A DNA stretch of 21,038 nt, taken from positions 1-21,038 of the forward strand of contig CAJVPP010001297.1 of the NCBI GenBank assembly GCA_910592005.1, read 5' to 3'. Source of the stretch: Funneliformis mosseae (taxonomy: Eukaryota; Glomeromycota; Glomeromycetes; Glomerales; Glomeraceae). The first letter of the stretch is position 1. Every line of letters starts with the position of its first letter. Under the pieces are notes generated by a model, which did no database searches, was not told the origin of the DNA, and was given only the letters and a program-made list of their open reading frames with translations. The position numbers and the translations under genes were made by a program. Shown here in pieces: positions 10,037 through 19,700 of the stretch.

Positions 10037-11830
10037 ATGCCTCCAAAACCTCCACCTTTCATTGTAAGTTGTGTCTTTTAAAAAAAACCTCGAATAAAAC
10101 AGAATTTATATATGTGTGTTTTTTTTTTTTAGGATATAACAAAAGAAAATGTGACTTCCCTCCAGCACGTCATTAAACAAACATTAAATTGTGCTAGTTT
10201 CATAGCTTTGGATACTGAGTTTACTGGCTTAGGCGGAAAAGAAGTTAACACTAGAGCTTCGTAAGTGTTAAATCTTTCTAGAATGCTTTTCTTTCCTTAT
10301 CTTTTTTTTTTTTGGTCCGTTTGTATAACTATTAAAATTTTTTATTAATTTGGAAGTATTTATACTTCTTCAATAATATAGTAATATTGAAGAGCGTTAT
10401 GTTAATTTATGTAAAGTTGTTAAAACACATGCTTTAGTCGCTTTTGGTCTTACGATATTTGAAGAAGCTAAAAACAATATACAAGGAGGTTCTGAATCCT
10501 TGGAAAAGCAATATAACGTTTACAACTTCAATTTCAATTTGTTAAGCCAAGTAAATAATTTAATGATTTTCAATGATTTATTATATATTATATTTATTAA
10601 CCAAAATCATTTTCTTTCTAGGTTGATCATATCATAAGTCCGCAAAGCTTACAGTTTTTATCTGATAGTGGATTTGATTTCAACAAACAGATTCGTAAAG
10701 GGATTCCATACACTCCAGGATGTGATAAGGTTCTAATCTAAATCCTTATTTTGAATTATTTTTGAAAAGTATTTTTATTAACTAAATAAAAATTATTCGC
10801 CTTTAAGTCAAACTCCAATTCCAACGATCCAAATTCTATTATGCGATCTTTATTCTCATACATTCTAACCAGAAATGTGCCGATTGTTGTTCATAATGGA
10901 TTCCTCGATTTGATATATCTTTATTATTCATTTTATGCAGATTTACCTGATAAATTAAATAGTTTTATAGCAGATTTATCCGAAATGTTTTCAGGAGGTA
11001 TTGTAGATACAAAATACATCGCAGATTTTGTTACAAGGGAAAAAAGTAGTTTTTTAGCATATTTATTTCGCAAGTAAGTTTTTTGTCTATTATGGTATTT
11101 ATTTATATCAAAAAAATTATTCACTATCAATGAATTTTTTTAGATATGAAAGGGAGCAAGTTGATAATAAATTTTCTAACAGCAAAGAATATTTATTCTT
11201 ACGAATTCAGAATTGCATCAAGAATAATCACAATGATCAGTTTTTGCAATCAAATCATTTCGAAATTTCTAAAATGGAGGAGCTATCTTCAAAACGATCA
11301 AGGGACAAAAGTTATTGTGAACAATACGCCGTAAGGAATAAAAATTTTACTTGATCATTATTATTGGCATATCACTTATGCAACTTATAAATATTACGTT
11401 CATTATATAGCTTCATGGATTTTGTAAACTAAGAATGAGATGTGGCAATTCACATGATTTAGACTTTATATTGGATGAACAAGCAAAAGAGGCTGGAAAG
11501 AAACGTAAAAAACGTAAATTAAATCAAAGTCAACCCCAAACTTCAAGAGAAATTTATCAATCAACAGAACATGTATCAGCCTCAGAACCACCAACTCTTT
11601 TACCTTCAACAAAACCGGATCAATTTGATACATATCATTCGGCGCATTTTGACGCTTATATGACGGGATTTATTTTCGCTAGACAAATTTTGAAATATAA
11701 CAAATCAAAAGTAATGAATGAATATAAGAACAAATTATATCTTATCGGAAAGAATTTACCACTATTAGTCGAGAAAAGTCATTTCAGCAAAACTAGCGAA
11801 GGACATAAACAAAAAATGCTTACATTGTGA
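10037..11830 (+). CDS. TOE1: TOE1-like DEDDh 3' exoribonuclease with CCCH zinc finger
   Basis: CAF1-family nuclease. In animals TOE1 trims and deadenylates 3' ends of small nuclear RNAs in Cajal bodies. Seven exons join in frame: 10037-10063, 10133-10260, 10382-10550, 10622-10729, 10808-11073, 11144-11330, 11411-11830, giving 434 aa. The catalytic set is visible: D36 and E38 in FIALDTEFTGLG, D178 in IVVHNGFLDLIYLY, and H371 with D376 in HSAHFDAYMTG. SGFDFNKQIRKGIPY also fits TOE1. A zinc finger of the form C291-x8-C300-x5-C306-x3-H310 is completed only after splicing of the last intron. A basic nuclear-localisation motif KKRKKRK (325-331) follows. The alternative PARN is less likely because of this nuclease-finger-NLS order. 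The start is the first ATG in frame, giving a Pro-rich N-terminus. The symbol is by family, not proven orthology. Confidence 0.92.
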
Positions 11831-12467
11831 TATCCTGTAGGACTTTCTTTTAATAAGTAAATTGACAATATTTTAAGATGATTATTATAAGATTTTAATC
11901 CCAGCAATACTGATTCTGTAAAATTGGTAATTTATATTCCATGTCTATTTTAGTAGAATTATGCGGATTTTTTTGCTTCAGTCACAACGGATTCTGTTAC
12001 CTAGCGACAAACATACTTTTTTTTTTTTTACTAATAAAATCGACTTTTCACAAGTAAAATATGTATGCTTTAAAAACTTTATGCAAGAATTTAGTTTCTG
12101 TGGTATAGTGCCGTTGAGTTTACCGTTAATTACATCATTTTGACTCTTGATATTTCCAATTTGGTTTTCTTGGTCGTTTAATTCACCTAAGCCTAAATGA
12201 ACCTTGCGTAATTTATTAATATTAGGGAACGGGGACCGTTGTTAAGTCCTGAACGATCTTAACTATAACAAATTCACATTGGTATTTGCTTTATCTAGAC
12301 TTTTAGCAATTACAAAAGCCAATTATTGAGCGGGCGGACATCGGGTAATGTGTTCCTTTCTTTTGGTGGACCCAAACAATCTATCAAATCACGTGACAGA
12401 ACGCTGCTTTAAGAACAGCCCGTAGCCGGATTTTATTTGCCGGGTCACATATACTTAGTAAATTGAA
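11831..12467. other. Intergenic region between TOE1-like and small membrane-protein genes
   Basis: I see no coding frame of family-like composition here. The stretch 12220-12460 is noticeably less AT-rich than other spacers and probably contains the promoter of the small gene starting at 12468. Confidence 0.5.
12389..12396. promoter_or_regulatory. TCACGTGA palindrome (possible bHLH/CBF1-type site)
   Basis: The perfect 8-bp palindrome TCACGTGA contains an E-box CACGTG core and lies 72 bp before the ATG of the 80-aa protein gene. Basic helix-loop-helix factors such as Cbf1/USF bind such sites in fungi and animals. Its role here is inferred from motif and position only. Confidence 0.3.
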
Positions 12468-12841
12468 ATGCAGAAATCAATTGAGTTAGAATTATTAATT
12501 GCTTTGACATTTCTGGGAATATTTATTTATCGTCGTTTCTTTTGTCCTTCTCAACCAAAGCATACTGGTAAGAAATTTGAAATGCTATTATTTTCCTTTG
12601 TATAATAGTAAATACATATAATGAATGGTTTCAAAATTTTCTTGGCTCGTCTTAACATATTTTCTTTCTTTATTAAAACCAAAACAGATGAAAACGAGAC
12701 CCTAACGATTATTTGCCTCTTCCATCAAAACATGATCCTCGTGTAAATTACGATGAACTTGCATGGAAGATATATTACGAATCGCATAAGGGGGAGGAGT
12801 TCGCTGAAGAAGCAAAAAAAATAATCGAGTCACATAATTAG
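12468..12841 (+). CDS. Unrecognised 80-aa single-pass membrane protein, 2 exons
   Basis: I do not recognise this protein. Exon 1 (12468-12567) encodes 33 residues, with a hydrophobic segment at about residues 7-21 (LELLIALTFLGIFIY) followed at once by basic RR. This suggests an N-terminal membrane anchor with the rest in the cytosol. Exon 2 (12699-12841) gives a hydrophilic tail that begins DPNDYLPLPSKHDPRVNYDE and ends in a charged helix-like stretch before TAG. Splicing uses GT at 12568 and an AG at 12697-12698. An AG ten bases earlier (ending 12687) would put a short frame with an early stop in use, so the downstream site is preferred. AATAAA follows at 12845. Composition and the clean junction argue for a real gene; existence is inferred, not shown. 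Confidence 0.6.
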
Positions 12842-13072
12842 CACAATAAACAAATCTTTTTGCGTGAGGTTGAAGATGTAAAAATAACAATTAAATCATA
12901 TGATTATATAGCTCATATTTGTTTTAATTAATTACTTAATTACAAAAAAAACAAATTATTTCAGCAGAAATTAGTCAACTTTTCTAATAGATGATAATTG
13001 TAATGATAATAATAAAACATTCTATCGTATGCTAGGTATACTGCGTTAATTAAAGGTAATTTGTTTCTTGAA
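12842..13072. other. Spacer between convergent genes
   Basis: AT-rich spacer between the end of the + strand small gene and the end of the - strand gene. It has no feature beyond the AATAAA at 12845-12850, which could serve the upstream gene. Confidence 0.4.
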
Positions 13073-13742
13073 TTAATTATACAAATAATTAGCACATTTT
13101 TTAAGTCCTGAAATTAATAATTCTTTTTGTGCAATAGTGATGTATGCGTTGGCATCCGTTGCTACGTCGATGCGTTTAAGAGCTGCTTCGTATATTTCCC
13201 TATCCTTTCTCACTGAATCCCACTTTTTTTTGTGTACAATACTACTCCGAATATTTCTATAAGAAACCATTTTCCCTACTTTATCGAAAGTAATATTACC
13301 AAGTTTATTAGTAACTAAAATGAGGCGATTTTTCACGTTATCATTACCCTTGTTATTTAAATTATACGCATCATAATAAAGATGAGTGAAAACTTTATAA
13401 TGCAAATCAGATCTTAGATTTTGATTGTACATATTCTTGACTTTTTCTTGCCACCTTCGATTATCTGGCAAATAACATCAATAAAATCTCGCGCGGATGA
13501 TCCTGTGCATTCGCCTGCATTTCCTTTATTAATAATTAAGATTAAAGATAATTAATACTATTCATATCAGAGGCTACCTTACTTTGAATAATAAATAGAC
13601 TGTTTCTATTCCCTATATCGGATGATATCTGCGTATAACTTTGATTTATTTTTTTGTTATTATATACTGTGACTCTATCTGTAGGTTCGATTGAAATTTT
13701 TATTTGAAAACAATTTCCAGATTTTTGCAAAATAGTCGCCAT
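13073..13742 (-). pseudogene. Unrecognised gene, 2 exons, with a probable one-base frameshift
   Basis: I do not recognise the product. On the minus strand an ATG at 13742 opens 53 codons ending in NSLFIIQ. A 59-bp intron with GTAAGG donor (13582) and AAG acceptor (13524) then leads into RNAGECTGSSARDFIDVIC. That frame stops soon after an A-rich run near 13450, while the adjacent frame is open for about 130 codons to the stop at 13073 and looks coding (for example DREIYEAALKRID, IAQKELLISGLKKCANYLYN). One base missing in the run AAGAAAAAG (about 13445-13453) would explain the switch, so the gene is either broken or carries an assembly error. A further intron that I cannot see is the alternative. 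The open frame also continues upstream of the ATG to the edge of the MITE at 13784, so the true 5' end may have been lost. The predicted protein is hydrophilic and probably helical. Confidence 0.5.
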
Positions 13743-13783
13743 AATGCCATAATTATGTGAATACTGAACATGTTGGCCACCTA

Positions 13784-13908
13784 CAGTCAACTCTTGTTAT
13801 AATGAACTCTATGTCCTAGACCTCAACTTCGCTATAAGGTTATAGTGAAGATTTTATTTGTTCAAAAAATTCGTTATATCAAGAGTTCGCTATATCAAGA
13901 GTTGACTG
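13784..13908 (-). mobile_element. 125-bp MITE, internally deleted copy
   Basis: Termini are CAGTCAACTCTTG and its complement CAAGAGTTGACTG, with TA duplications at 13782-13783 and 13909-13910. Read on the minus strand it matches the 172-bp copies at 16086 and 18154 along both arms, but it lacks about 47 bp in the middle. Two tandem subterminal motifs of the type TTGATATAGCGAACTC sit at one end. It has no coding capacity. The end lies 41 bp upstream of the first ATG of the minus-strand gene. Confidence 0.92.
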
Positions 13909-14112
13909 TATATGATGTATATGATTTATATGATTTACTATGTCACACAGGATATTACGTATTAGAATTAGTAAATTCAAAAATATTTAGAAAATTTTGC
14001 TCACCTGCCCATAATGAAAATAATTATACTCAACATTAAATGTGTATTGCTGTAATACAAATGAAAATCTATTTTAACCAAATTTTAAGTTAACTGAAAT
14101 TGGAAGTTTAGA

Positions 14113-14134
14113 TAGCCTAAAAGCCTTTAGGCTA
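14113..14134. repeat. Inverted repeat TAGCCTAAA / TTTAGGCTA
   Basis: Two perfect 9-bp arms flank a 4-base loop (AGCC). The role is unknown; it lies 87 bp before the stronger GC-rich hairpin at 14221. Confidence 0.6.
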
Positions 14135-14220
14135 AAGGATCAATTAACTGATCTTCGAATTTTATCTGCTTCTTAATTTATCGTTAATTTTTTACTCGGA
14201 AAGTCAAACTTAATTGGTTA

Positions 14221-14247
14221 ATTCTGGGCTCCGCAGGAGCCCGGAAT
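14221..14247. repeat. GC-rich hairpin in AT-rich DNA
   Basis: Arms ATTCTGGGCTCC and GGAGCCCGGAAT pair over 12 bp with one mismatch (T opposite G) around the 3-base loop GCA. The core GGGCTCC/GGAGCCC is perfect. Such a compact GC stem stands out here. It could be the terminal hairpin of a Helitron-type element, although no CTRR end follows closely, or a dispersed repeat. Confidence 0.65.
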
Positions 14248-14781
14248 CACAATTATTTTTTGTTTTCACCGCGAAACTATTTCTTTTTTCAATCCTTTTC
14301 TCAATAAACATTCAATTCATACAAACCACAATTATGATTTCGCTTCTTTTACAACAATAAATAAAAAAGTAAAGGTAGAAAATCAATTGATTTAAATAAA
14401 ACTATTTTTAATATAATTAATCAATTTCTAATAAATATTATATAATTGCCATATACACGATTTACTATATTATAAAAAAAAAAAAAAAATCGGACGGATA
14501 AATTTCAACTTTTAGTTTTTGATCACACCAAAATACTAAGTGGAAATGTCACATCGAATTCTGAAACAACTCCACCTATACACATTGATCAAAAATCGCG
14601 TATTCTTATTAATGGGTGAGAGTATAATTAATGTTGTAAATTGGCAATATTTGCAGGTAATATTCATAATTCGTAATTTTAATATTACGGTCGAAATACT
14701 TAAATTTTTTTTTTTTTTCACATTAAATTTCTGTATTTCAGCTAGGTACAAATTTTAAATTCATGTTTAATAATTCATATA

Positions 14782-15365
14782 GAGGGTGGACAACATCTTT
14801 CATAAACGTGAATTGATGCTAATAAAGTCATATGATCATAATTACAAATTGCGTTTACGTGATACTTAAGTGTTTATTTATATTATAAAAATAAAAGAAT
14901 AACAATTTATTTTTTTTTTAATAAATTTTTCTTCTCCAAAAATCTAAAAAAAAATGGTAAAAATTAAAGAATTTACTGCAATGATTTTTCAAGTGAAAAA
15001 TAATCTTCATAAATTATCTTGGCCAGTTCAAAGTCCTGATCTTAATCCAATTGAGAATCTTTGGACTGAAGTCAAGAAAAACATCTGAGCTTATAAAACA
15101 CCTTTATCTAATTTGATTGATATGTTAAAAAATGCATGGCAAGAAATTCTGAAGCATACTATCGAAAACCTAGTTGATAGTATGTCAAACGAATTCAAGC
15201 TGTGATTGTGGCAAATGATGGTCCAATTAAGTATTAGTTATTTAGTACAAAATGTAGATATTTATCAGCTTTAAATAAAAAATTAATTGACCTTATTGTT
15301 ATTGCAAAAAAAATTAAGTTTTATATTGAGTGAAAAAGTGTGCAGATACTTTTATCCACCCTTTG
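14782..15365 (+). mobile_element. Tc1/mariner element remnant
   Basis: The element ends are suggested by GAGGGTGGACAA at 14782 and, reverse-complemented from 15365, CAAAGGGTGGATAA. Both are next to TA dinucleotides, so degenerate terminal inverted repeats with a TA target are likely. The interior holds only the C-terminal part of a transposase (14954-15205). At about 580 bp it is far shorter than a full 1.3-1.6 kb Tc1 element, so most of the gene has been deleted. The boundaries are less sure than the transposase fragment. Confidence 0.65.
14954..15205 (+). pseudogene. Tc1/mariner transposase C-terminal fragment (DDE family)
   Basis: One frame reads WPVQSPDLNPIENLWTEVKK, the hallmark around the third catalytic residue of Tc1-type DDE transposases; the Glu codon is at 15053-15055. 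The frame is interrupted by TGA at 15086-15088, where a CGA Arg codon is a likely ancestor, and then continues through AYKTPLSNL and a helical tail to TGA at 15203-15205. The N-terminal DNA-binding domain and the first two catalytic Asp residues are missing. It cannot encode an active transposase. Confidence 0.9.
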
Positions 15366-16085
15366 TATATAAAAATATATATCAATTTAATAATAATTTA
15401 ATATAATATAAAATTTATTAAGTATATATGCATAAATTTATATAAGATTTTTTTAATTAATTAAATTTAATTTGATTGATAATTTAATTATTTTAAATTA
15501 AAAATCAATATTAATAAAATATTTTACAGTAGAAAAGGAAAAATTATCAAAAAAAAAATTTTTATTACTAAATATTTTTTTAGTAAAATAAATTCAGATT
15601 TAATATTAATTTAAAAAATATTTTTAGTAATTTTTTCTTTTTTCCTATTGCAAAATGCTTATATATATAATAATATAAAAAAATTTTTTTTAATATAATT
15701 AATTAATTGTTATTATTAATATTGATAAAGGTATTTACTTAAAATAACAAGTAATGATCATTATTTGTATCATATGATTTTTTTATATAAATAAATTATT
15801 ATTCTACATTATATTTTTTATGTTTCATCTTTATTAAGATTTAAAATTTTTTTGTATGTAAAATTATATTCATTATATGAATTTATCACATTTCTAATTT
15901 CAGTTAAAATGTCTTTTTTAAAAGATTAAATAATTGTCTGAAGTATAACATAAGACTACCATTCTGAGCTTATACTAACTATACAATGTCTATTACTATA
16001 TAACCAATTAACCAATCATATTGTATGATCTTGCATAATGTAATTAAGTGTACTTTTTGTATATGTCAGATTGTAGCAGTTATTA
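15366..16085. other. AT-rich stretch, no gene seen
   Basis: Very AT-rich DNA with T and A runs. I find no frame with recognisable content and no terminal repeats. It may be the decayed flank of older insertions. Confidence 0.5.
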
Positions 16086-16257
16086 CAGTCAATTTTTGAT
16101 ATAGTGAATTCTTGATATAATGAATTTTTTGAATAAATATAATAAAAATACTCTTGTTATAGTGAATTGGCCAATCAAATCTCTTAAAATTTTCACTATA
16201 GTCTTATAACGAAGTTGAGGTCTAGGATATAGAGTTCATTATAATAAGAGTTGACTG
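16086..16257 (+). mobile_element. 172-bp MITE, copy A
   Basis: It starts CAGTCAATTTTTGATATAG, ends AAGAGTTGACTG, and is flanked by TA at 16084-16085 and 16258-16259. It has the same length, orientation and internal order as the copy at 18154, with scattered substitutions. Tandem subterminal motifs (TTGATATAGTGAATTC, then TTGATATAATGAATTT) lie at the left end. It has no open frame and must be moved by a transposase encoded elsewhere. Confidence 0.93.
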
Positions 16258-16309
16258 TATATGTAAAAATTACTGTATGATTGTGTAACTTGTATTTATT
16301 TCTTTATAT

Positions 16310-16652
16310 ATTATAATGTTTATTTTTAAGAATGCTAATAATTAATATTTTTTTTTTAATATAATATTTTTTTTAATATAATATTTTTTTTAATCCTTGT
16401 ATGCATTTTTGTTATTTTTTTAATTGTTAATAATAAAATAATAAGTTTATTTATATTATGTAAGTTTTATTATTGTATATAATTTTATGTGTTATACTGT
16501 TTATTTTTTATTTAAGAATATTAGTGATTAATATTTTTTTTATTATTATTGATATTTTTTTAATCTTTATATGCATTTTGTTATTTTATAATTGTTAATA
16601 ATAAAATAATAAGTTTATTTATATTTTGTAAGTTTTCTCGTTATATATAATA
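16310..16652. repeat. Tandem direct duplication, period about 168 bp
   Basis: Copy 1 (about 16310-16482) and copy 2 (about 16490-16652) share the same order of landmarks: TTTAAGAAT, ATTAATATTTTTTTT, ATGCATTTT, a perfectly matching core AATAATAAGTTTATTTATAT, and TGTAAGTTTT. The core starts shift by 168 bp. Copy 1 also carries three short repeats of TAATATAATATTTTTTT (16358-16394). No coding content is seen. Confidence 0.8.
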
Positions 16653-16799
16653 AAAACAAATAAATAACTATAAATTTTCTTTTAATTGAATATTATGAAT
16701 TACGTTATCAATTTTTTTCATTATTAAAAATTGTACTCATGTATGAATATCTAACCACTTTCTAATACAAAGTAAAAATGAAAATCCTGTGCGAATAAA

Positions 16800-19700
16800 A
16801 ATTTTAATCAATGTAAAATATGTTATGCATATGATAGATAAAATAAACGTGTGAAAAAAGCAGCTAAAACTGTAGAATAACGTGAGGATCAATTGAAAAA
16901 AAATCATGAACAATACCATAAAAATAAAGAAAACTATACTTTAAGTAATATTGACGAGCGTCTTAATCGATAACAAGATGAAATGCAGATCTAAGATATT
17001 AATAAATGTCATCTTTTTGAATTAGATTGAGCTCTCTTAGAAATCTTTTGCACTAAATTAATACCCTACTGAATAATCTTTGTCCTATTTGTAATAAACA
17101 TTTTTATCTATCAAACTTGTATTGGGAGAATGTCATCATTGTTATTATAACAAAAATACCTTGAAAAGTTTTCAATGAATAACAACATAGATCTGAATAA
17201 AATTTTTAATAAACTACGAGATTTTACTAAAATAGAAGAAATGTTGATCGCGTAAGTTTTTTTTTGTTATTTCTATATATTGTCTTCATAGTAGTTAATA
17301 TGCGTACTATAAAAATGTTATAAATTTCTTACAAAATGTATGCAAATTTATAATACGTCTTCATAGAAATCTAACATCATTTGATGTTTTCATTATTCAA
17401 CGTAAGTTTGCAAATAGATTAACTTTTAGAAATTTTACTGTTCATCACAGTAAGATAGTGCATATGCTTTATTGGTTAAAATATAACAATCAATATTATG
17501 TTAATATTGTTATTGACAAAGAAGTATTACTATCTTTACCTGAAAATGAGCTGATTAATGATCAACTTCTGCGAATTGAAGATGTAGAAAATGTAGAAGA
17601 AAACTTTAATGATGATGATGATAGTTCTGAAGAAATAATAGAGAGTAACTTTGTTTCTACTTCTCTTCCATCTTCTAATAAAGAACGTGTGATTAATGAC
17701 ACTCTTGATAGAATGCAAGGGAATGAATCTCCTATTATATGGCTAAATATAGATAGAAATTCTGTTAATGAATTTCAAACTTCTAGATATATTACATGCA
17801 ACTTTCTGACTCTATATTTAATTAGAAATGCTGATCTTTGGTCCTGTCATATTATGAATATTAAATCTGCTGAATATTTTATACATTTGCTTAAATATAA
17901 AGACGAAAGATTGCGTATTATTCTCATTGACGTTATTTTGCACTAAATTTGTAGATGTAATGAAAGGTACTTTAGAAAAGGAAAGTATATATAAAGTAGA
18001 CTCTAAATTATAAGCAGTATATAGTTAAAGAAGTGTAAATAATGATGGAGAATAATAATCATATAAAAGAAAGAATTGTACGTTTTAGCGAAAGATTATA
18101 TAGAATTTGTTAATTTTAGCTTAAGTAATGATTTAAGCTATCTAACATAATTACAGTCAACTCTTAATATAGCGAACTCTTAATATAACAAATTTTTTGA
18201 ACAAATATAATAAAAATACTCTTGTTATAGTGAATTAGCCAATTAAATCTCTTAAAATCTTCACTATAGCCTTATAGCAAAGTTGAAGTTTAGGATATAG
18301 AGTTTGTTATAACAAGAGTTGACTATAAACAGTTGAAAACTTAGGGGATGGTATTTTTTACTTTTAGTACTGCTGATCTACATTGACTAGAACTACATCA
18401 GCTTATATTACATTATAAGACTTCGTTAACAAACTTAGAATCAACCAAATATAGATACTAAAACTTGATTAAAAACCTTATATTGATGCATAGTTTTTTA
18501 AAAAACAGTTCAAGTTATTCTTGAAAAAGGTATTAATCCTTAAATAGAATCTTAAAAATTATTAGTACAGGTTTGAGTAATAGCATCATGGTAATACTTA
18601 TGTTTATAACATAGAAAAAATAAAAGATGCATCAATTATTGAATAGGTGAAAATAAAAGAGAATGATGAATTGATAAATAGTGTAATATAATATCTGGAT
18701 TCATTGACCACTACCATCAATCTTAACCTTGATACACCTGATCTTTATTCTTGTTAGAAATATTTTGATGACCTTTATGATAATAAGTAGGATTATATTG
18801 AGTTAGTTAATAAATTATAAAGACATATATAGTGTAATTCCTCCTATTATCTTTATATGAATCGCTCATGTCAATAACATTGCAGATTTGGTTATCCAAA
18901 AAAATTCACAGAAAATACATATTTACATAATATTAATAGATGGTCTAAATTAATAACCGTAAGAAATGACCTGTACATTAATTTACATGACCATCTGCAG
19001 CTTCAAGGTTAGCATGCGAATGTTAACTTGAAGTCCATTCTTAATATAAATGATGCTTTATAATACATTTCTAAATACGCAAGTAAATCAGAATCATAAT
19101 CTGCTGCTTTCTCAGAAATCTTGACCAAGATTTTTTGAGAGTAGCAATCTTGATAGTTCAGCTCTAGGTGTATTTTAAAGTCTATTACTTTAAACTGTTA
19201 CAAAGCATGATATTTCTATTCAGGAAACATGCTATCTCTTTCTTAACATTCTCCTATATTACTCTAGTCACCAGTTTGTAACTTTAAACCTTAATAAAGA
19301 AACTCATCAATTGCTTTATAGATCAGGAAACAAAAATTTCATGGTTGATGATGAAGTAAGACAAACTTTATAGTCACCTTTACAAAAATATTGGAATCGT
19401 CTCTTGAATTCAAGAATGTTTCATTTTATCAGCTTTACTTAAGATATAACTATTGGAAAGGTCAGTAAAAACAATACAAACGAAATAATATTATGCGTAT
19501 TTAATCATAATTCTTACTTCATATTAACAGATATTAATGGAAAAAATTTTATCAAGTCAGAGTTCTTTTCTATATTTGTCATCGAGACCTAGATCGATTA
19601 ACTGAAAACAAAACAATCTTGTGATCAGAGATCTTTGATCAAAATCGTGAGACAATTGAAGATGAGCCTGACTTATTTGATCCTCCTATAGATAACTTAG

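Larger units (their letters stand above)
13911..14781. other. Region without a supportable gene; two hairpins
   Basis: Short open frames here overlap on both strands and have no family resemblance. The segment contains two inverted repeats, listed separately (14113-14134 and 14221-14247), and a homopolymer A run near 14474-14490. Confidence 0.5.

Noticed and set aside
9961..10176. 71-codon frame across the start of the TOE1-like gene
   Set aside because: It overlaps exons 1 and 2 in another frame and runs through the first intron, so it is a shadow.
11961..12143. 60-codon frame after the TOE1-like gene
   Set aside because: It contains a run of Phe from a T tract and has no recognisable motif; the TOE1-like protein already ends at 11830.
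12217..12300. Possible tRNA or small RNA gene in the less AT-rich stretch
   Set aside because: I could not find a cloverleaf or convincing A and B box pair. The composition shift is better explained as promoter or 5' UTR.
12702..12890. Minus-strand frame opposite exon 2 of the small gene
   Set aside because: It is antisense to the better-supported + strand exon with its splice junction and stop, so it is treated as a shadow.
14536..14758. Two overlapping frames of about 71-72 codons on opposite strands
   Set aside because: Mutually overlapping, one with a long Phe run from a T tract. Neither resembles a known protein.
16737..16919. 60-codon minus-strand frame rich in Phe and Ile
   Set aside because: It lies antisense to the start of the Helitron relic, whose + strand pieces are recognisable.
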